Positions 23,925 through 31,549 of a DNA stretch of 34,811 nucleotides are shown piece after piece. Position numbers and translations under genes: made by a program. Source of the DNA: an uncultured Bacteroidia bacterium. GTDB taxonomy: Bacteria > Bacteroidota > Bacteroidia > Bacteroidales > ML635J-15. The notes beneath the pieces are model-generated. The model searched no databases. It worked only from the letters and a program-made list of their open reading frames with translations, and was not told the DNA's origin. Every line of letters starts with the position of its first letter. The stretch's first letter is position 1. The DNA is taken from positions 1 to 34,811 of the forward strand of contig CACWOG010000005.1 of NCBI GenBank assembly GCA_902762455.1. Reading direction: 5' to 3'.

Positions 23925-24650
23925 ATGATTCTAAATGGTCCAACATATAAGACAATTTTGCATAACTGCTTGCAGCACAAGCGACAACTTGCAGTTTTGA
24001 TAGACCCTGACAAGCAGTCGGCGAGCGAAACTGCAGCGTTTGCTCGAAAAATTGAGGCTTCGAGTGCCGATTATGTGTTTGTGGGTAGCAGTTATATGCT
24101 CGGAAACCTCGACAAATGCATCGAAGCGATAAAGGACAACACGCAGAAGCCGGTCATTATTTTCCCAGGACACGCAAGCCACATTTCCGAAAAGGCTGAC
24201 GCCATTCTTCTGCTCTCGCTCATTTCGGGACGAAATCCAGAATTTCTCATTGGAAACCATGTGGTTGCGGCGGCTTCGCTTATGCAGATGGACATAGAGG
24301 TCATAAGCACAGGTTACATTCTTGTCGATGGTGGCAAGACGACCTCGGTGGAATATGTCAGCAATACGCGACCAATTCCTGCCGACAAGCCCGAACTTGC
24401 CGTTGCAACTGCCGTGGCTGGCGAAATGCTCGGTCTTTCGATGACTTATTTGGAGGCTGGCAGCGGTGCGCTGAATCCAGTGTCCGACAAGATGGTGACA
24501 GCGGTGCGCAAAACGACAAAAACTCCGCTGATTGTCGGTGGCGGACTTAGAAATATTGAAACTATAAATCAAAAATACGAAGCGGGAGCCGATATTGTAG
24601 TCGTCGGCAACGCATTCGAAAACAAAGAATTACAGATAAATCAATTTTAA
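23925..24650 (+). CDS. Geranylgeranyl/heptaprenylglyceryl-phosphate synthase (PcrB/GGGPS family)
   Basis: 241 residues. It joins a polyprenyl diphosphate to sn-glycerol-1-phosphate to make an ether lipid precursor. The TIM-barrel landmarks are present: LAVLIDPDK (22-30), YVFVGSSYM (50-58), FPGHASHIS, LLLSLISGRNPEFLIG (95-110), STGYILVDGG, YLEAGSGA (phosphate-binding), VGGGLRN and ADIVVVGNAF. Many Bacteroidota carry such an enzyme although their membranes are ester-based. There is no other Met before the conserved block, so the ATG at 23925 is firm even though a promoter box ends 5 nt before it. NadA starts 1 nt after its stop, so the two form an operon. Confidence 0.93.
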   Translation: MILNGPTYKTILHNCLQHKRQLAVLIDPDKQSASETAAFARKIEASSADYVFVGSSYMLGNLDKCIEAIKDNTQKPVIIFPGHASHISEKADAILLLSLISGRNPEFLIGNHVVAAASLMQMDIEVISTGYILVDGGKTTSVEYVSNTRPIPADKPELAVATAVAGEMLGLSMTYLEAGSGALNPVSDKMVTAVRKTTKTPLIVGGGLRNIETINQKYEAGADIVVVGNAFENKELQINQF

Positions 24651-24651
24651 G

Positions 24652-25647
24652 ATGACAGCACAGGAAGATGTAAAGAAATTTGGCTTCGTAAAACAGCCAA
24701 TCGACAGCAATATCGACTTGAAATCGGAGATTCTCCGCATGAAAAAGGAAAAGAATGCCGTAATTCTTGGGCATTTCTACATAAATTCCGAATTGCAGGA
24801 CATCAGCGACTATGTAGGCGATAGCCTCCAGTTGGCTCAGATGGCAGCCAAGACCGATGCCGAAATAATTGTGTTCCTTGGTGTTAACTTTATGGGTGAA
24901 ACTGCAAAAATCATCTGCCCCGACAAGAAAGTTATAATTCCCGACCTCAATGCTGGCTGCTCGCTTGCCGATTCGTGCCCTGCCGACGAGTTCGCCAAGT
25001 TTATTGCCGAACATCCGGGACATACTGTTGTTTCGTACATCAACACCACGGCAGCCATAAAGTCGATGACCGACATTACTGTTACCTCGTCAAATGCAAA
25101 GCAGATTGTAGATAGCCTGCCTGCCGATGAGAAGATAATCTTCGGTCCCGACAAGAACCTTGGCGGTTACATCAACGCGCAGACCGGCAGGAATATGGTG
25201 CTGTGGAATGGAGCCTGCCACGTACATCGCCGTTTCGACCTTGAGGCAATCCTGAAACTCAAGGAGGAGCATCCCGGAGCAAAGATTATTGCTCATCCCG
25301 AGTGCGAAAAGCCGGTTGTCATTGTCGCCGATTTCGTTGCAAGTACGGCTGGCTTGCTGAAGTATGTCAAGAACAACGATGCGAAGGAATTTATAGTTGT
25401 TACCGAATCGGGCATTCTGCACCAGATGCGCAAGGCTGTTCCCGAAAAGACCTTGATTCCTGCACCGGCATTGGATTCAACCTGCGGATGCAACGATTGC
25501 AACTTTATGAAACTTAACACTTTGGAAAAACTTTACAACTGCCTGAAATACGAAATGCCCGAAATTACCATTCCCGAGGATGTTCGCGAGAAGGCCTATC
25601 GTCCGATAAAGAGGATGCTTGATGTTTCGGCAAAGTTGGGATTGTAA
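24652..25647 (+). CDS. nadA: Quinolinate synthase
   Basis: 331 residues. It condenses iminoaspartate with dihydroxyacetone phosphate to quinolinate in de novo NAD synthesis, using a [4Fe-4S] cluster. Motifs: VILGHFYINSELQDISDYVGDS (substrate histidine at 41), VNFMGETAKI, AGCSLADSCP (Cys103), WNGACHVHRRF (Cys189), HPECEKPV, and DSTCGCNDC (Cys278, 280 and 283), which contains the third cluster ligand. The length and order fit NadA. No nadB or nadC is in the window. It is coupled to the upstream GGGP synthase (1 nt gap). No hairpin terminator follows. Confidence 0.96.
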   Translation: MTAQEDVKKFGFVKQPIDSNIDLKSEILRMKKEKNAVILGHFYINSELQDISDYVGDSLQLAQMAAKTDAEIIVFLGVNFMGETAKIICPDKKVIIPDLNAGCSLADSCPADEFAKFIAEHPGHTVVSYINTTAAIKSMTDITVTSSNAKQIVDSLPADEKIIFGPDKNLGGYINAQTGRNMVLWNGACHVHRRFDLEAILKLKEEHPGAKIIAHPECEKPVVIVADFVASTAGLLKYVKNNDAKEFIVVTESGILHQMRKAVPEKTLIPAPALDSTCGCNDCNFMKLNTLEKLYNCLKYEMPEITIPEDVREKAYRPIKRMLDVSAKLGL

Positions 25648-25975
25648 AAAACAGCGTTGATTACGACATAAAGATGGTATCCAACAGGTTAGTGTCATTA
25701 ACCAGTTCAAATTTGAAGCCATCGATGGCAAGATTCCATTGATGCAGAGTGCGTTCAGGCACTTGCCTTTATGAAGGGAATCAACAATTTATATTATTAT
25801 GAGCAAGAGGAATAAAAGGGAAATGGAATAGCATTAAATGACTGGAATGGCATTGTATTAAGGACAAAGTGGATTATGACAAAACAAAGTATCTGTAATT
25901 AATAAAGATTATATAGCGATACTAACGGATGATAGTCTTTGTATAGGAGAAGATTGGAAAATAAAATGTAATAAT
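25648..25975. other. 328-base gap at the border of the AT-rich island
   Basis: No full gene, RNA or terminator is seen. Short open pieces (for example reading FEAIDGKIPLMQSAFRHLPL near 25713-25772) end at stops and look like decayed coding DNA. The last 96 bases are open in the frame of the next gene (…YIAILTDDSLCIGEDWKIK) but offer no start codon. Base composition falls from the nadA level to the AT-rich level of the following cluster across this gap, which suggests a junction of acquired DNA. Confidence 0.45.
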
Positions 25976-26902
25976 ATGACAACAGAATCAAAATCACCAA
26001 TAGACAATTTATTTTCTCAATTAATGGGTTATATACCAGATAAAGCTGGGCAGGCTTTTGAAATCATATCATCAGCTGTATTATCTATTGTCCTGAATAA
26101 AGATGGAAAACTAAATCAATACATAGAAGGTCTAAGTGGTAGTAGATATCAATTGGACGGTATAATAGATTCATCTCTAATGGTTGAAGCGAAGGATTAT
26201 ACCCATAGTAATGCAAAAGTTGGTCGTGGAGACTTGCAAAAAATGCAAGGTGCTCTAACCGATTTACCTGATATTACAAAAGGTCTATTTACATCAGCCA
26301 CAAACTATACAAGAGAAGCAATACGATATGCTGAAGGTAGCGAAACGAATAGACGGCAAAAAAAGATTGTTCCTGTAACCATTCGCCCAATTAAAGACGA
26401 AGATGAAACTGGTCGAGTAAAAAAAATTATTATAAATATAAATTCTGTATATCCTGATTTTCAAAAAGGAAGATACACTGTTATTTTTTCTGAAGGAGAA
26501 GAGGAAAGACTTAACAAAATGATTTCCCAAGAGGATAAAAATATTAGCGAAAAAACAATCTCCTATCGTATTGACAAATTTTATGACGACCATTTTAATA
26601 TTATGTACACTCTCCATGATTTGCTATCTACCCAATATCCACAATATTCGTATGACGATACAAGTATTAATACATGTTTTTTTATTGATGCTTTCATTAT
26701 AATACAAGATAAGCCATATAAAATAAATGGTATTAAATTTGAGGATGTCCCAATTGTTAAAGATAATATCTCCTTTTCAATCACACCAAATGGAAACGCA
26801 ACAATTCTTGTCGAATCAAATAAGTTAGGAATAAACAAATTAATAACAGATACTGATTTAAAAGCAGCTATAAATAGATTATATCCCAAAAACGGAAACT
26901 GA
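25976..26902 (+). CDS. Mrr-like restriction endonuclease domain protein
   Basis: 308 residues. The N-terminal 125 residues have the Mrr-type PD-(D/E)XK core: GQAFEIISSAVLSIVL (25-40), YQLDGIID with Asp61, LMVEAKDY with Glu71-x-Lys73, then DLQKMQGAL with Gln88 and KGLFTSATNYTREAIRYA. All catalytic positions are kept. The remaining 180 residues are not recognised and may recognise target or partner. The gene is visibly AT-rich and heads three genes in the same direction. Mrr-family enzymes cut DNA, often modified or foreign DNA, so an anti-phage or restriction role is the natural inference, not shown. Confidence 0.8.
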   Translation: MTTESKSPIDNLFSQLMGYIPDKAGQAFEIISSAVLSIVLNKDGKLNQYIEGLSGSRYQLDGIIDSSLMVEAKDYTHSNAKVGRGDLQKMQGALTDLPDITKGLFTSATNYTREAIRYAEGSETNRRQKKIVPVTIRPIKDEDETGRVKKIIININSVYPDFQKGRYTVIFSEGEEERLNKMISQEDKNISEKTISYRIDKFYDDHFNIMYTLHDLLSTQYPQYSYDDTSINTCFFIDAFIIIQDKPYKINGIKFEDVPIVKDNISFSITPNGNATILVESNKLGINKLITDTDLKAAINRLYPKNGN

Positions 26903-26943
26903 CCTTGCTGTTGGTAAAGAGGGAAAAGTAAATAGAATATATT

Positions 26944-28074
26944 ATGATGTCACTTAGAGATTTCTTTGAATACGAAAAAGAAGCAATAGGCTTACTAAAA
27001 GAAAATATCAAAAAGAATAACGATGAAACAATCAAAACTCATTATCCATTTGAGTACTTTGATTGTTTGTATAACTTTGACTTGGTGCTACTAAAAGGAA
27101 ATATATTAAAAGATATATATATAATCAAAACGCAATCATCAATTTACTCAAATTATAATTTCATAAAATCTCTACTAGAAAAATACAAGAAAATAACAAA
27201 TGCCGATGTACATGTTGCTTATATAGATAATGATAAAAAACTGCAAATTAAAGGAATAGATAATTTCACCAAAAACAACACGAAACAAAATATCCAAACA
27301 ATAAAAACATTTACAGATTTTTATAATGAGATTAAAAATAATTGCAATGTATTTTATGATGGTCAATATTTTTTTAGAGGACACTCTATGGATAGTTTCA
27401 AACCGATTCCAAGCATATTCAGAGATGATAATATAAAACACGAAAGCCAAATGTATCACGAAGCAATACGAAAAATGCCATTCGAATTCACAGAGGATAT
27501 GAGTACATTTGACAAACTAGTAAAAATGCAACATTATGAATTGCCGACTCGTTTGCTTGATATTACGACCAATCCATTGGTAGCTTTGTTCTTCGCTTGC
27601 AAAGAGAATGAAAATGAAGATGGAGAGGTGCTGATTTATCCAATTATGAATGAACAAATCAAATACTATGACAGTGATTCTGTGTGTATATTGTCCAATT
27701 TAGCGAAACTTTCTACAAATTTTATATTCAGTAAAGACAAAGATTATTTAGTCTATGACATAAAACAAGATAAAGCTAGTTTTAATGGGAAGTATTTGAA
27801 ATCAGAGGATACCAAAAAAGTTTTTTGTGTAATGCCAAAACTAAACAATGAAAGAATTGTTCGTCAACAAGGAGCATTTTTTATCTTTGGAATGGGGGCG
27901 TCAAAAGACAAGCCAGCTACCTTTTACGATCAACCAATAAAAATACGAATAAATGCAAAGAGTAAAAAAGACATATTAAAAGACCTTCGGATTCTAGGTG
28001 TTAACGAAGCTACATTATTCCCCGAGACTAACAAAATATTAAAGCAGATAAAAGTGGAATTAAGTGGGAAATAA
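26944..28074 (+). CDS. FRG-domain protein
   Basis: 376 residues from the ATG at 26944 (a second ATG follows directly). The N-terminal 130 residues are lysine-rich and unrecognised (with ILKDIYIIKTQSS). The FRG domain covers about 140-280: YFFRGHSMDSFKPIPSIFR, KMQHYELPTRLLDITTNP and ALFFACKEN. FRG domains, named for a conserved Phe-Arg-Gly, are found in many phage-defence-associated proteins; the biochemical activity is not settled. It lies 41 nt after the Mrr-like gene with the same AT-rich composition, so they are probably one transcription unit. Confidence 0.82.
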   Translation: MMSLRDFFEYEKEAIGLLKENIKKNNDETIKTHYPFEYFDCLYNFDLVLLKGNILKDIYIIKTQSSIYSNYNFIKSLLEKYKKITNADVHVAYIDNDKKLQIKGIDNFTKNNTKQNIQTIKTFTDFYNEIKNNCNVFYDGQYFFRGHSMDSFKPIPSIFRDDNIKHESQMYHEAIRKMPFEFTEDMSTFDKLVKMQHYELPTRLLDITTNPLVALFFACKENENEDGEVLIYPIMNEQIKYYDSDSVCILSNLAKLSTNFIFSKDKDYLVYDIKQDKASFNGKYLKSEDTKKVFCVMPKLNNERIVRQQGAFFIFGMGASKDKPATFYDQPIKIRINAKSKKDILKDLRILGVNEATLFPETNKILKQIKVELSGK

Positions 28075-28096
28075 ACAAATTTACAATCATTATTAT

Positions 28097-28110
28097 TGCG
28101 AAGATAGGAA
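28097..28110 (-). promoter_or_regulatory. Inverted third copy of the 14-mer TTCCTATCTTCGCA
   Basis: On the minus strand this matches the first 14 bases of the repeats at 22658 and 23908, including the box TATCTTCG. If active it would transcribe antisense to the FRG gene. It may instead be the scar of a rearrangement. Confidence 0.4.
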
Positions 28111-28127
28111 ACTGGACAAATATTGTT

Positions 28128-29096
28128 ATGACTAAATATATTAACAATAATAAAACAGAACGAATAGGAGTTCATAAGGTAGCATTAATTCTATCCGAAA
28201 TGGGATTTATATTTAGAGAAACGTCAAATTCAGATACAGGTGTTGACGGACAAATAGAAGAAATAGACGATAAATATAATGCTACTGGACGCATTATGGC
28301 TGTTCAAATAAAATCAGGAAGTTCATATTTGTATGACAACGGAAATAAGTGGAAATTTTATGTTGATGAAGCACATAAAAACTATTGGAGATTGTTCCCT
28401 ATCCCAGTAATGCTATTAATACATAATTCTAACGATGGAAATGTTTATTTCATAGATGCTAAGTATGTCTTAAATGCAACAGGGAATATTGATATTCCTA
28501 AAAAAAATGTACTATGCGAAGAAAATAAAGAGGAGTTCTTAAAAACAATAGGTGGCAGTTTAAAATATAGCGATATAGAAAGTGTTTTTCTATATATGCT
28601 CAAAAAAAGGAGTTATGACATATCTTTCCCTGTTTCATTTTTGGAATTATTTATTTCTGGCCTCACAAACCTGTGCAATGACCTATTCTTCGACGTGTCA
28701 CTTAGTACCGATATTGCTGAGGTAAATTGTGAACTTTCTGGAACATCTATAGATCATGAATTTTTATGGGAATACATTAAATTTATCGTAAAAGAGAATC
28801 TTGCAGAAATAAATTTTCATGCTTGTCTGAATAGCTATGAAGAAAGAGAGATACAACCTAGATTTATAGCACCTTTAACATTTAGGGGAAAACAATTATT
28901 GGATTATATTACTCAATTAGAAAAACAGCATTTAGACGAATGTGATATTTCTATAGTTTGTGAAAGTTTTGTGAGACTTCATTTCGACTACTATTCTGAG
29001 AAAAGATTGAAAAGATTAACTAAATTACAGTCATTGCTATTGGCTAAGATGGAAAAAAAAGAAAAGAATTTACATACCCGTCCTGCTCAGAAATAA
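28128..29096 (+). CDS. DUF4365 domain protein (PD-(D/E)XK-like)
   Basis: 322 residues. The N-terminal 150 residues match the DUF4365 pattern: an N-terminal helix (GVHKVALILSEMGFIFRE), TGVDGQIEEID with the acidic ligand Asp, MAVQIKSGSSY with Gln-x-Lys, WRLFPIPVMLLIHN and VYFIDAKYV. This is a nuclease-like fold often found in defence genes. The C-terminal half, with several Cys and an EKRLKRLTKLQSLL helix, is not recognised. It is third in the AT-rich cluster, 53 nt after the FRG gene, with an inverted promoter-like repeat in between. No terminator is obvious after it. Confidence 0.8.
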   Translation: MTKYINNNKTERIGVHKVALILSEMGFIFRETSNSDTGVDGQIEEIDDKYNATGRIMAVQIKSGSSYLYDNGNKWKFYVDEAHKNYWRLFPIPVMLLIHNSNDGNVYFIDAKYVLNATGNIDIPKKNVLCEENKEEFLKTIGGSLKYSDIESVFLYMLKKRSYDISFPVSFLELFISGLTNLCNDLFFDVSLSTDIAEVNCELSGTSIDHEFLWEYIKFIVKENLAEINFHACLNSYEEREIQPRFIAPLTFRGKQLLDYITQLEKQHLDECDISIVCESFVRLHFDYYSEKRLKRLTKLQSLLLAKMEKKEKNLHTRPAQK

Positions 29097-29415
29097 ACAT
29101 CAGAAACAATCCAACCTTTGCAAAATTATAATTACACCTTACCGTATTTACCCCGAATCGGTCATCAAAAGGTTATTTTGCTAGGCCATACCTGCAACCG
29201 ACTGACTCATAAGTTATTACAAGTACATTTTTCTAATGGCGGTCATTTGAAAAAAATGAATTGTAAATGCATGTATAATAATTGTTTACAAGGATAATTA
29301 TAACTTTCTATATTTTTTTTACGACCGATTTGGGTTTAAACTATATGTGAAATAGTTTCTTACTTTTTTCCAAAACATTTTCCTCTTATTCATATATAGG
29401 TATTAAAAAAATCTT

Positions 29416-29423
29416 TATATTTG
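29416..29423 (+). promoter_or_regulatory. -7 box in front of the small RNA candidate
   Basis: TATATTTG fits TAnnTTTG; transcription would begin at about 29428-29430, right at the first stem of the RNA. The -33 region is AT-only and not a clear match. Confidence 0.5.
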
Positions 29424-29427
29424 TCCC

Positions 29428-29585
29428 GTCAAATGGCAGTTGCTGTTTGACAGACATATTTGATTAACGATGATTCGCGCTATAGCGTGGATTGTTGTAT
29501 CTACATCTTTCTCTTAAGGTAATTCTCACAACCTCTGTCAAAAGAAGTGGTATATCAGTGCCACGCTTCTTTTGTGTGTTTTATT
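29428..29585 (+). ncRNA. Structured small RNA with its own promoter and terminator
   Basis: About 150 nt with no convincing reading frame. From 5': GUCAAA (29428-29433) pairs with UUUGAC (29446-29451). A 16-bp hairpin at 29467-29498 centred on CGCUAUAGCG contains five G-U pairs and no mismatch; on the other strand those pairs would be broken, so the RNA is + strand. UUUGACAGA (29446-29454) can alternatively pair with UCUGUCAAA (29534-29542), closing the whole structure and excluding the first stem. A terminator hairpin follows. It could be a free small RNA (a 6S-type fold is one idea) or a leader. I cannot name its family. Confidence 0.55.
29540..29585 (+). terminator. Rho-independent terminator of the small RNA
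   Basis: AAAAGAA-GTGG (29540-29550) pairs with CCAC-(GC)-TTCTTTT (29561-29573), with a two-base bulge and a 10-base loop, followed by GTGTGTTTTATT. Its first three bases overlap the UCUGUCAAA strand of the closing helix, so the two structures partly compete. Confidence 0.65.
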
Positions 29586-29639
29586 GCCCGTTTGGTGCTG
29601 TCGGGTGCAAAAATAACTAACAAAACCGTCCACAGATGG

Positions 29640-29700
29640 CTCTTGACACAACAAAAATAATCTTGACACAACTTGAACCATTTTGGTACAACTTGAACGA
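29640..29700. repeat. Direct repeats upstream of the lipoprotein operon
   Basis: TCTTGACACAAC occurs twice (29640-29651 and 29660-29671) and ACAACTTGAAC twice (29668-29678 and 29688-29698), in a regular array ending about 20 nt before the -7 box. The spacing is typical of tandem operator sites for an activator or repressor. Together with the small RNA it fills most of the otherwise gene-free stretch 29097-29763. Confidence 0.6.
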
Positions 29701-29721
29701 ACCGAGTGTATATTAAGGACT

Positions 29722-29729
29722 TATCTTTG
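29722..29729 (+). promoter_or_regulatory. -7 box of the lipoprotein/zinc-ribbon operon
   Basis: TATCTTTG, a full TAnnTTTG match, 34 nt before the ATG at 29764. The -33 position is a poor match, which fits a promoter that needs an activator binding at the direct repeats upstream. Confidence 0.6.
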
Positions 29730-29763
29730 CGAAATATTTATTAATAATTAAATTTTAAAGAAT

Positions 29764-30600
29764 ATGGTAAGAATTTTTAAATTATCGTGGTTGATTATGG
29801 CAGTAGCCATTAGTTTGATTTGCTTTTCATGTGGGAATAGCAATGACGGAAGTAAGAGTAATGTTGAACGCAATAATGATCGCATTACGAATGAACCTGC
29901 TAATAAAATAGACAAGGATTCATTGGATGCAATATCGCAATTGTTTGATAATGCGTTTTACAAAGAGCAAATTCAATATGTAGCAAAAGAAAATTGTCGT
30001 ATTTCTGATTATTTTACAATAGGAAAAGGAGAGATAATCGGATATGGCGGTAAAGAAAGTGAACATGATGGTAATACATACAAATCATCTGATAGTAAAT
30101 ATCATTACTTTAGACCTTATGGAGATTCTCCAGACTTCAAAATAGAAAAGTCAAAAGTTGAAGTTAAGACAAAAAAGATATATGCTGTTTCTTCAAATGT
30201 CTTGGAAAAATGGACGGCAGTTTTTGAGAATTCAAAAGGAGAAACAGCTAGAATGTTTAAAATTGACTATAATGGTCATAGAATAGAATATGGGTATAAA
30301 TGTGTGCTATTGTTAGATAATGAAAAAGAAAGTTCTGGAGTCTATTTCGGAAGTGATGACCAATTAAATGATTATGAAAACAATGTGTATTATGCTCTTA
30401 GTGATTATTGTACGATGCAGTTGGAAAATTCTGATTTTAGCGGAAAATATTATAAAGGCAACAAGCTACAATGCAATTTATATAATGAGGGAACTATTGG
30501 ATATGAATACGGAAGTCCCATTTCCTTTGATGCCGAGAATAAGAAAATAAATTTTAGCGGAACAGAATATGATTTCAAAGGATTGATTAGAAACAATTAG
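29764..30600 (+). CDS. Putative lipoprotein of unknown function
   Basis: 278 residues. The signal peptide ends in CFSC with Cys23 as the probable lipid site, followed by a polar linker (GNSNDGSKSNVERNNDR). Residues about 50-278 are a beta-rich region with YFTIGKGEIIGYGG, KWTAVFENSKGETARMFKIDY and, late, a repeat-like NEGTIGYEYGSPISFDAENKKINFSG. I recognise no family. It is the first gene of an operon of four, 11 nt before a zinc-ribbon/Fib_succ protein, so it probably works at the cell envelope with the later genes. Confidence 0.8.
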   Translation: MVRIFKLSWLIMAVAISLICFSCGNSNDGSKSNVERNNDRITNEPANKIDKDSLDAISQLFDNAFYKEQIQYVAKENCRISDYFTIGKGEIIGYGGKESEHDGNTYKSSDSKYHYFRPYGDSPDFKIEKSKVEVKTKKIYAVSSNVLEKWTAVFENSKGETARMFKIDYNGHRIEYGYKCVLLLDNEKESSGVYFGSDDQLNDYENNVYYALSDYCTMQLENSDFSGKYYKGNKLQCNLYNEGTIGYEYGSPISFDAENKKINFSGTEYDFKGLIRNN

Positions 30601-30611
30601 ATTTTAGGAAT

Positions 30612-30661
30612 ATGGCATTAATTACTTGCCCCGAATGTGGGGAGCAAATATCAGACAAGGC
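30612..30661. repeat. Zinc-ribbon coding module, copy 1
   Basis: The first 50 bases of this gene agree with 31500-31549, the first 50 of the next gene, at 48 positions by eye. The downstream parts of the two genes are unrelated, so this short exon-like module was copied or gene-converted recently. Confidence 0.8.
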
Positions 30662-31496
30662 AAGAATTTGTCCTAAATGTGGTCTGCCTTTAAAATTAGA
30701 CACCGTTAGACATTCGGAATGTACAGAAAAAAGGGGTAATACAAGAAGGTGGAAAGCAATAGTGGAAATAGTAGCAGGTGTAACCGTGTGTGCTACTATA
30801 ATATTGGGTATAATGATCTCTGGCGTTTTTTCTAATTCTTCTGATTCCGATAATATTGCGGGCAGCAAAAAGGACAATACAATAAATGGACACGAGTATG
30901 TTGATTTGGGACTTTCGAGTGGCTTGCTATGGGCCACTTGTAATGTCGGGGCAACAATGCCAGAAGAATATGGCGAATACTATGCTTGGGGAGAAACGGT
31001 ATCAAAAAGCAAATACATGTCTGAAACTTATAAGTTTGCAGATGAGTCAAATCACTATTTGTGTACCGAATCCCCAAGTGTTTTGCCACCTAATTACGAT
31101 GTGGCATCTGTTTGTTGGAGTGGTGAATGGCGGATGCCCACATTTGAAGAATTTAACGAGTTGGCAAATGACTGCAAATGGGAGTGGGTGACTTTGAACG
31201 GGCATAATGGATATAAAATTACAGGTTCAAATGGCAATTCTATTTTCCTGCCCGCTGCTGGCAGTAGAGAAATGTATGCCTATGTCGGTTGTGGAGGAAG
31301 TTTCGAATATGCTGATGACGATTATGCTGGTGTAAAGGGAAAATACTGGTCAAGTACAATTAATTGTATTGATAATACTCGTGCTTGCGCTTTATCTTTT
31401 GACTCAAGTTTTTATAAAATTCAAAATCGAGGCGGTGGCGAATTTAGGTATATTGGATATACTATACGCCCTGTCATTATGTTGAAGAAAGATTAA
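30612..31496 (+). CDS. Zinc-ribbon, single-helix protein with an extracytoplasmic Fib_succ domain
   Basis: 294 residues. An N-terminal zinc ribbon with Cys6, Cys9, Cys20 and Cys23 (LITCPECG, ICPKCG) is followed by a basic linker and one membrane helix (about 48-73). From about 92 a Fib_succ domain runs to the end: GHEYVDLGLSSGLLWATCN, YYAWGETV, WRMPTFEEFNEL, SNGNSIFLPAAG, KYWSST and YTIRPV. With no signal peptide the ribbon should be cytoplasmic and the domain periplasmic. The same domain ends the exported pair at 20014-22610, where it is joined to a different N-terminus. It is 3 nt from the next gene, whose first 50 bases are nearly identical. Confidence 0.85.
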   Translation: MALITCPECGEQISDKARICPKCGLPLKLDTVRHSECTEKRGNTRRWKAIVEIVAGVTVCATIILGIMISGVFSNSSDSDNIAGSKKDNTINGHEYVDLGLSSGLLWATCNVGATMPEEYGEYYAWGETVSKSKYMSETYKFADESNHYLCTESPSVLPPNYDVASVCWSGEWRMPTFEEFNELANDCKWEWVTLNGHNGYKITGSNGNSIFLPAAGSREMYAYVGCGGSFEYADDDYAGVKGKYWSSTINCIDNTRACALSFDSSFYKIQNRGGGEFRYIGYTIRPVIMLKKD

Positions 31497-31499
31497 ATT

Positions 31500-31549
31500 A
31501 TGGCATTAATTACTTGCCCCGAATGTGGGGCGCAAATATCGGACAAGGC
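31500..31549. repeat. Zinc-ribbon coding module, copy 2
   Basis: Copy of 30612-30661 with two substitutions in 50 bases (including GAG to GCG at codon 11), immediately at the start codon of the next gene. Confidence 0.8.

Noticed and set aside
25880-25975. Longer N-terminus for the Mrr-like protein
   Set aside because: The frame is open but has no ATG, GTG or TTG in this stretch, and Mrr-type domains start where the ATG at 25976 begins.
29097-29400. tRNA or integrase attachment site after the DUF4365 gene
   Set aside because: No cloverleaf or repeated att core was found; only AT-rich sequence and a weak TTGTAAA/TTTACAA inverted repeat near 29251-29301.
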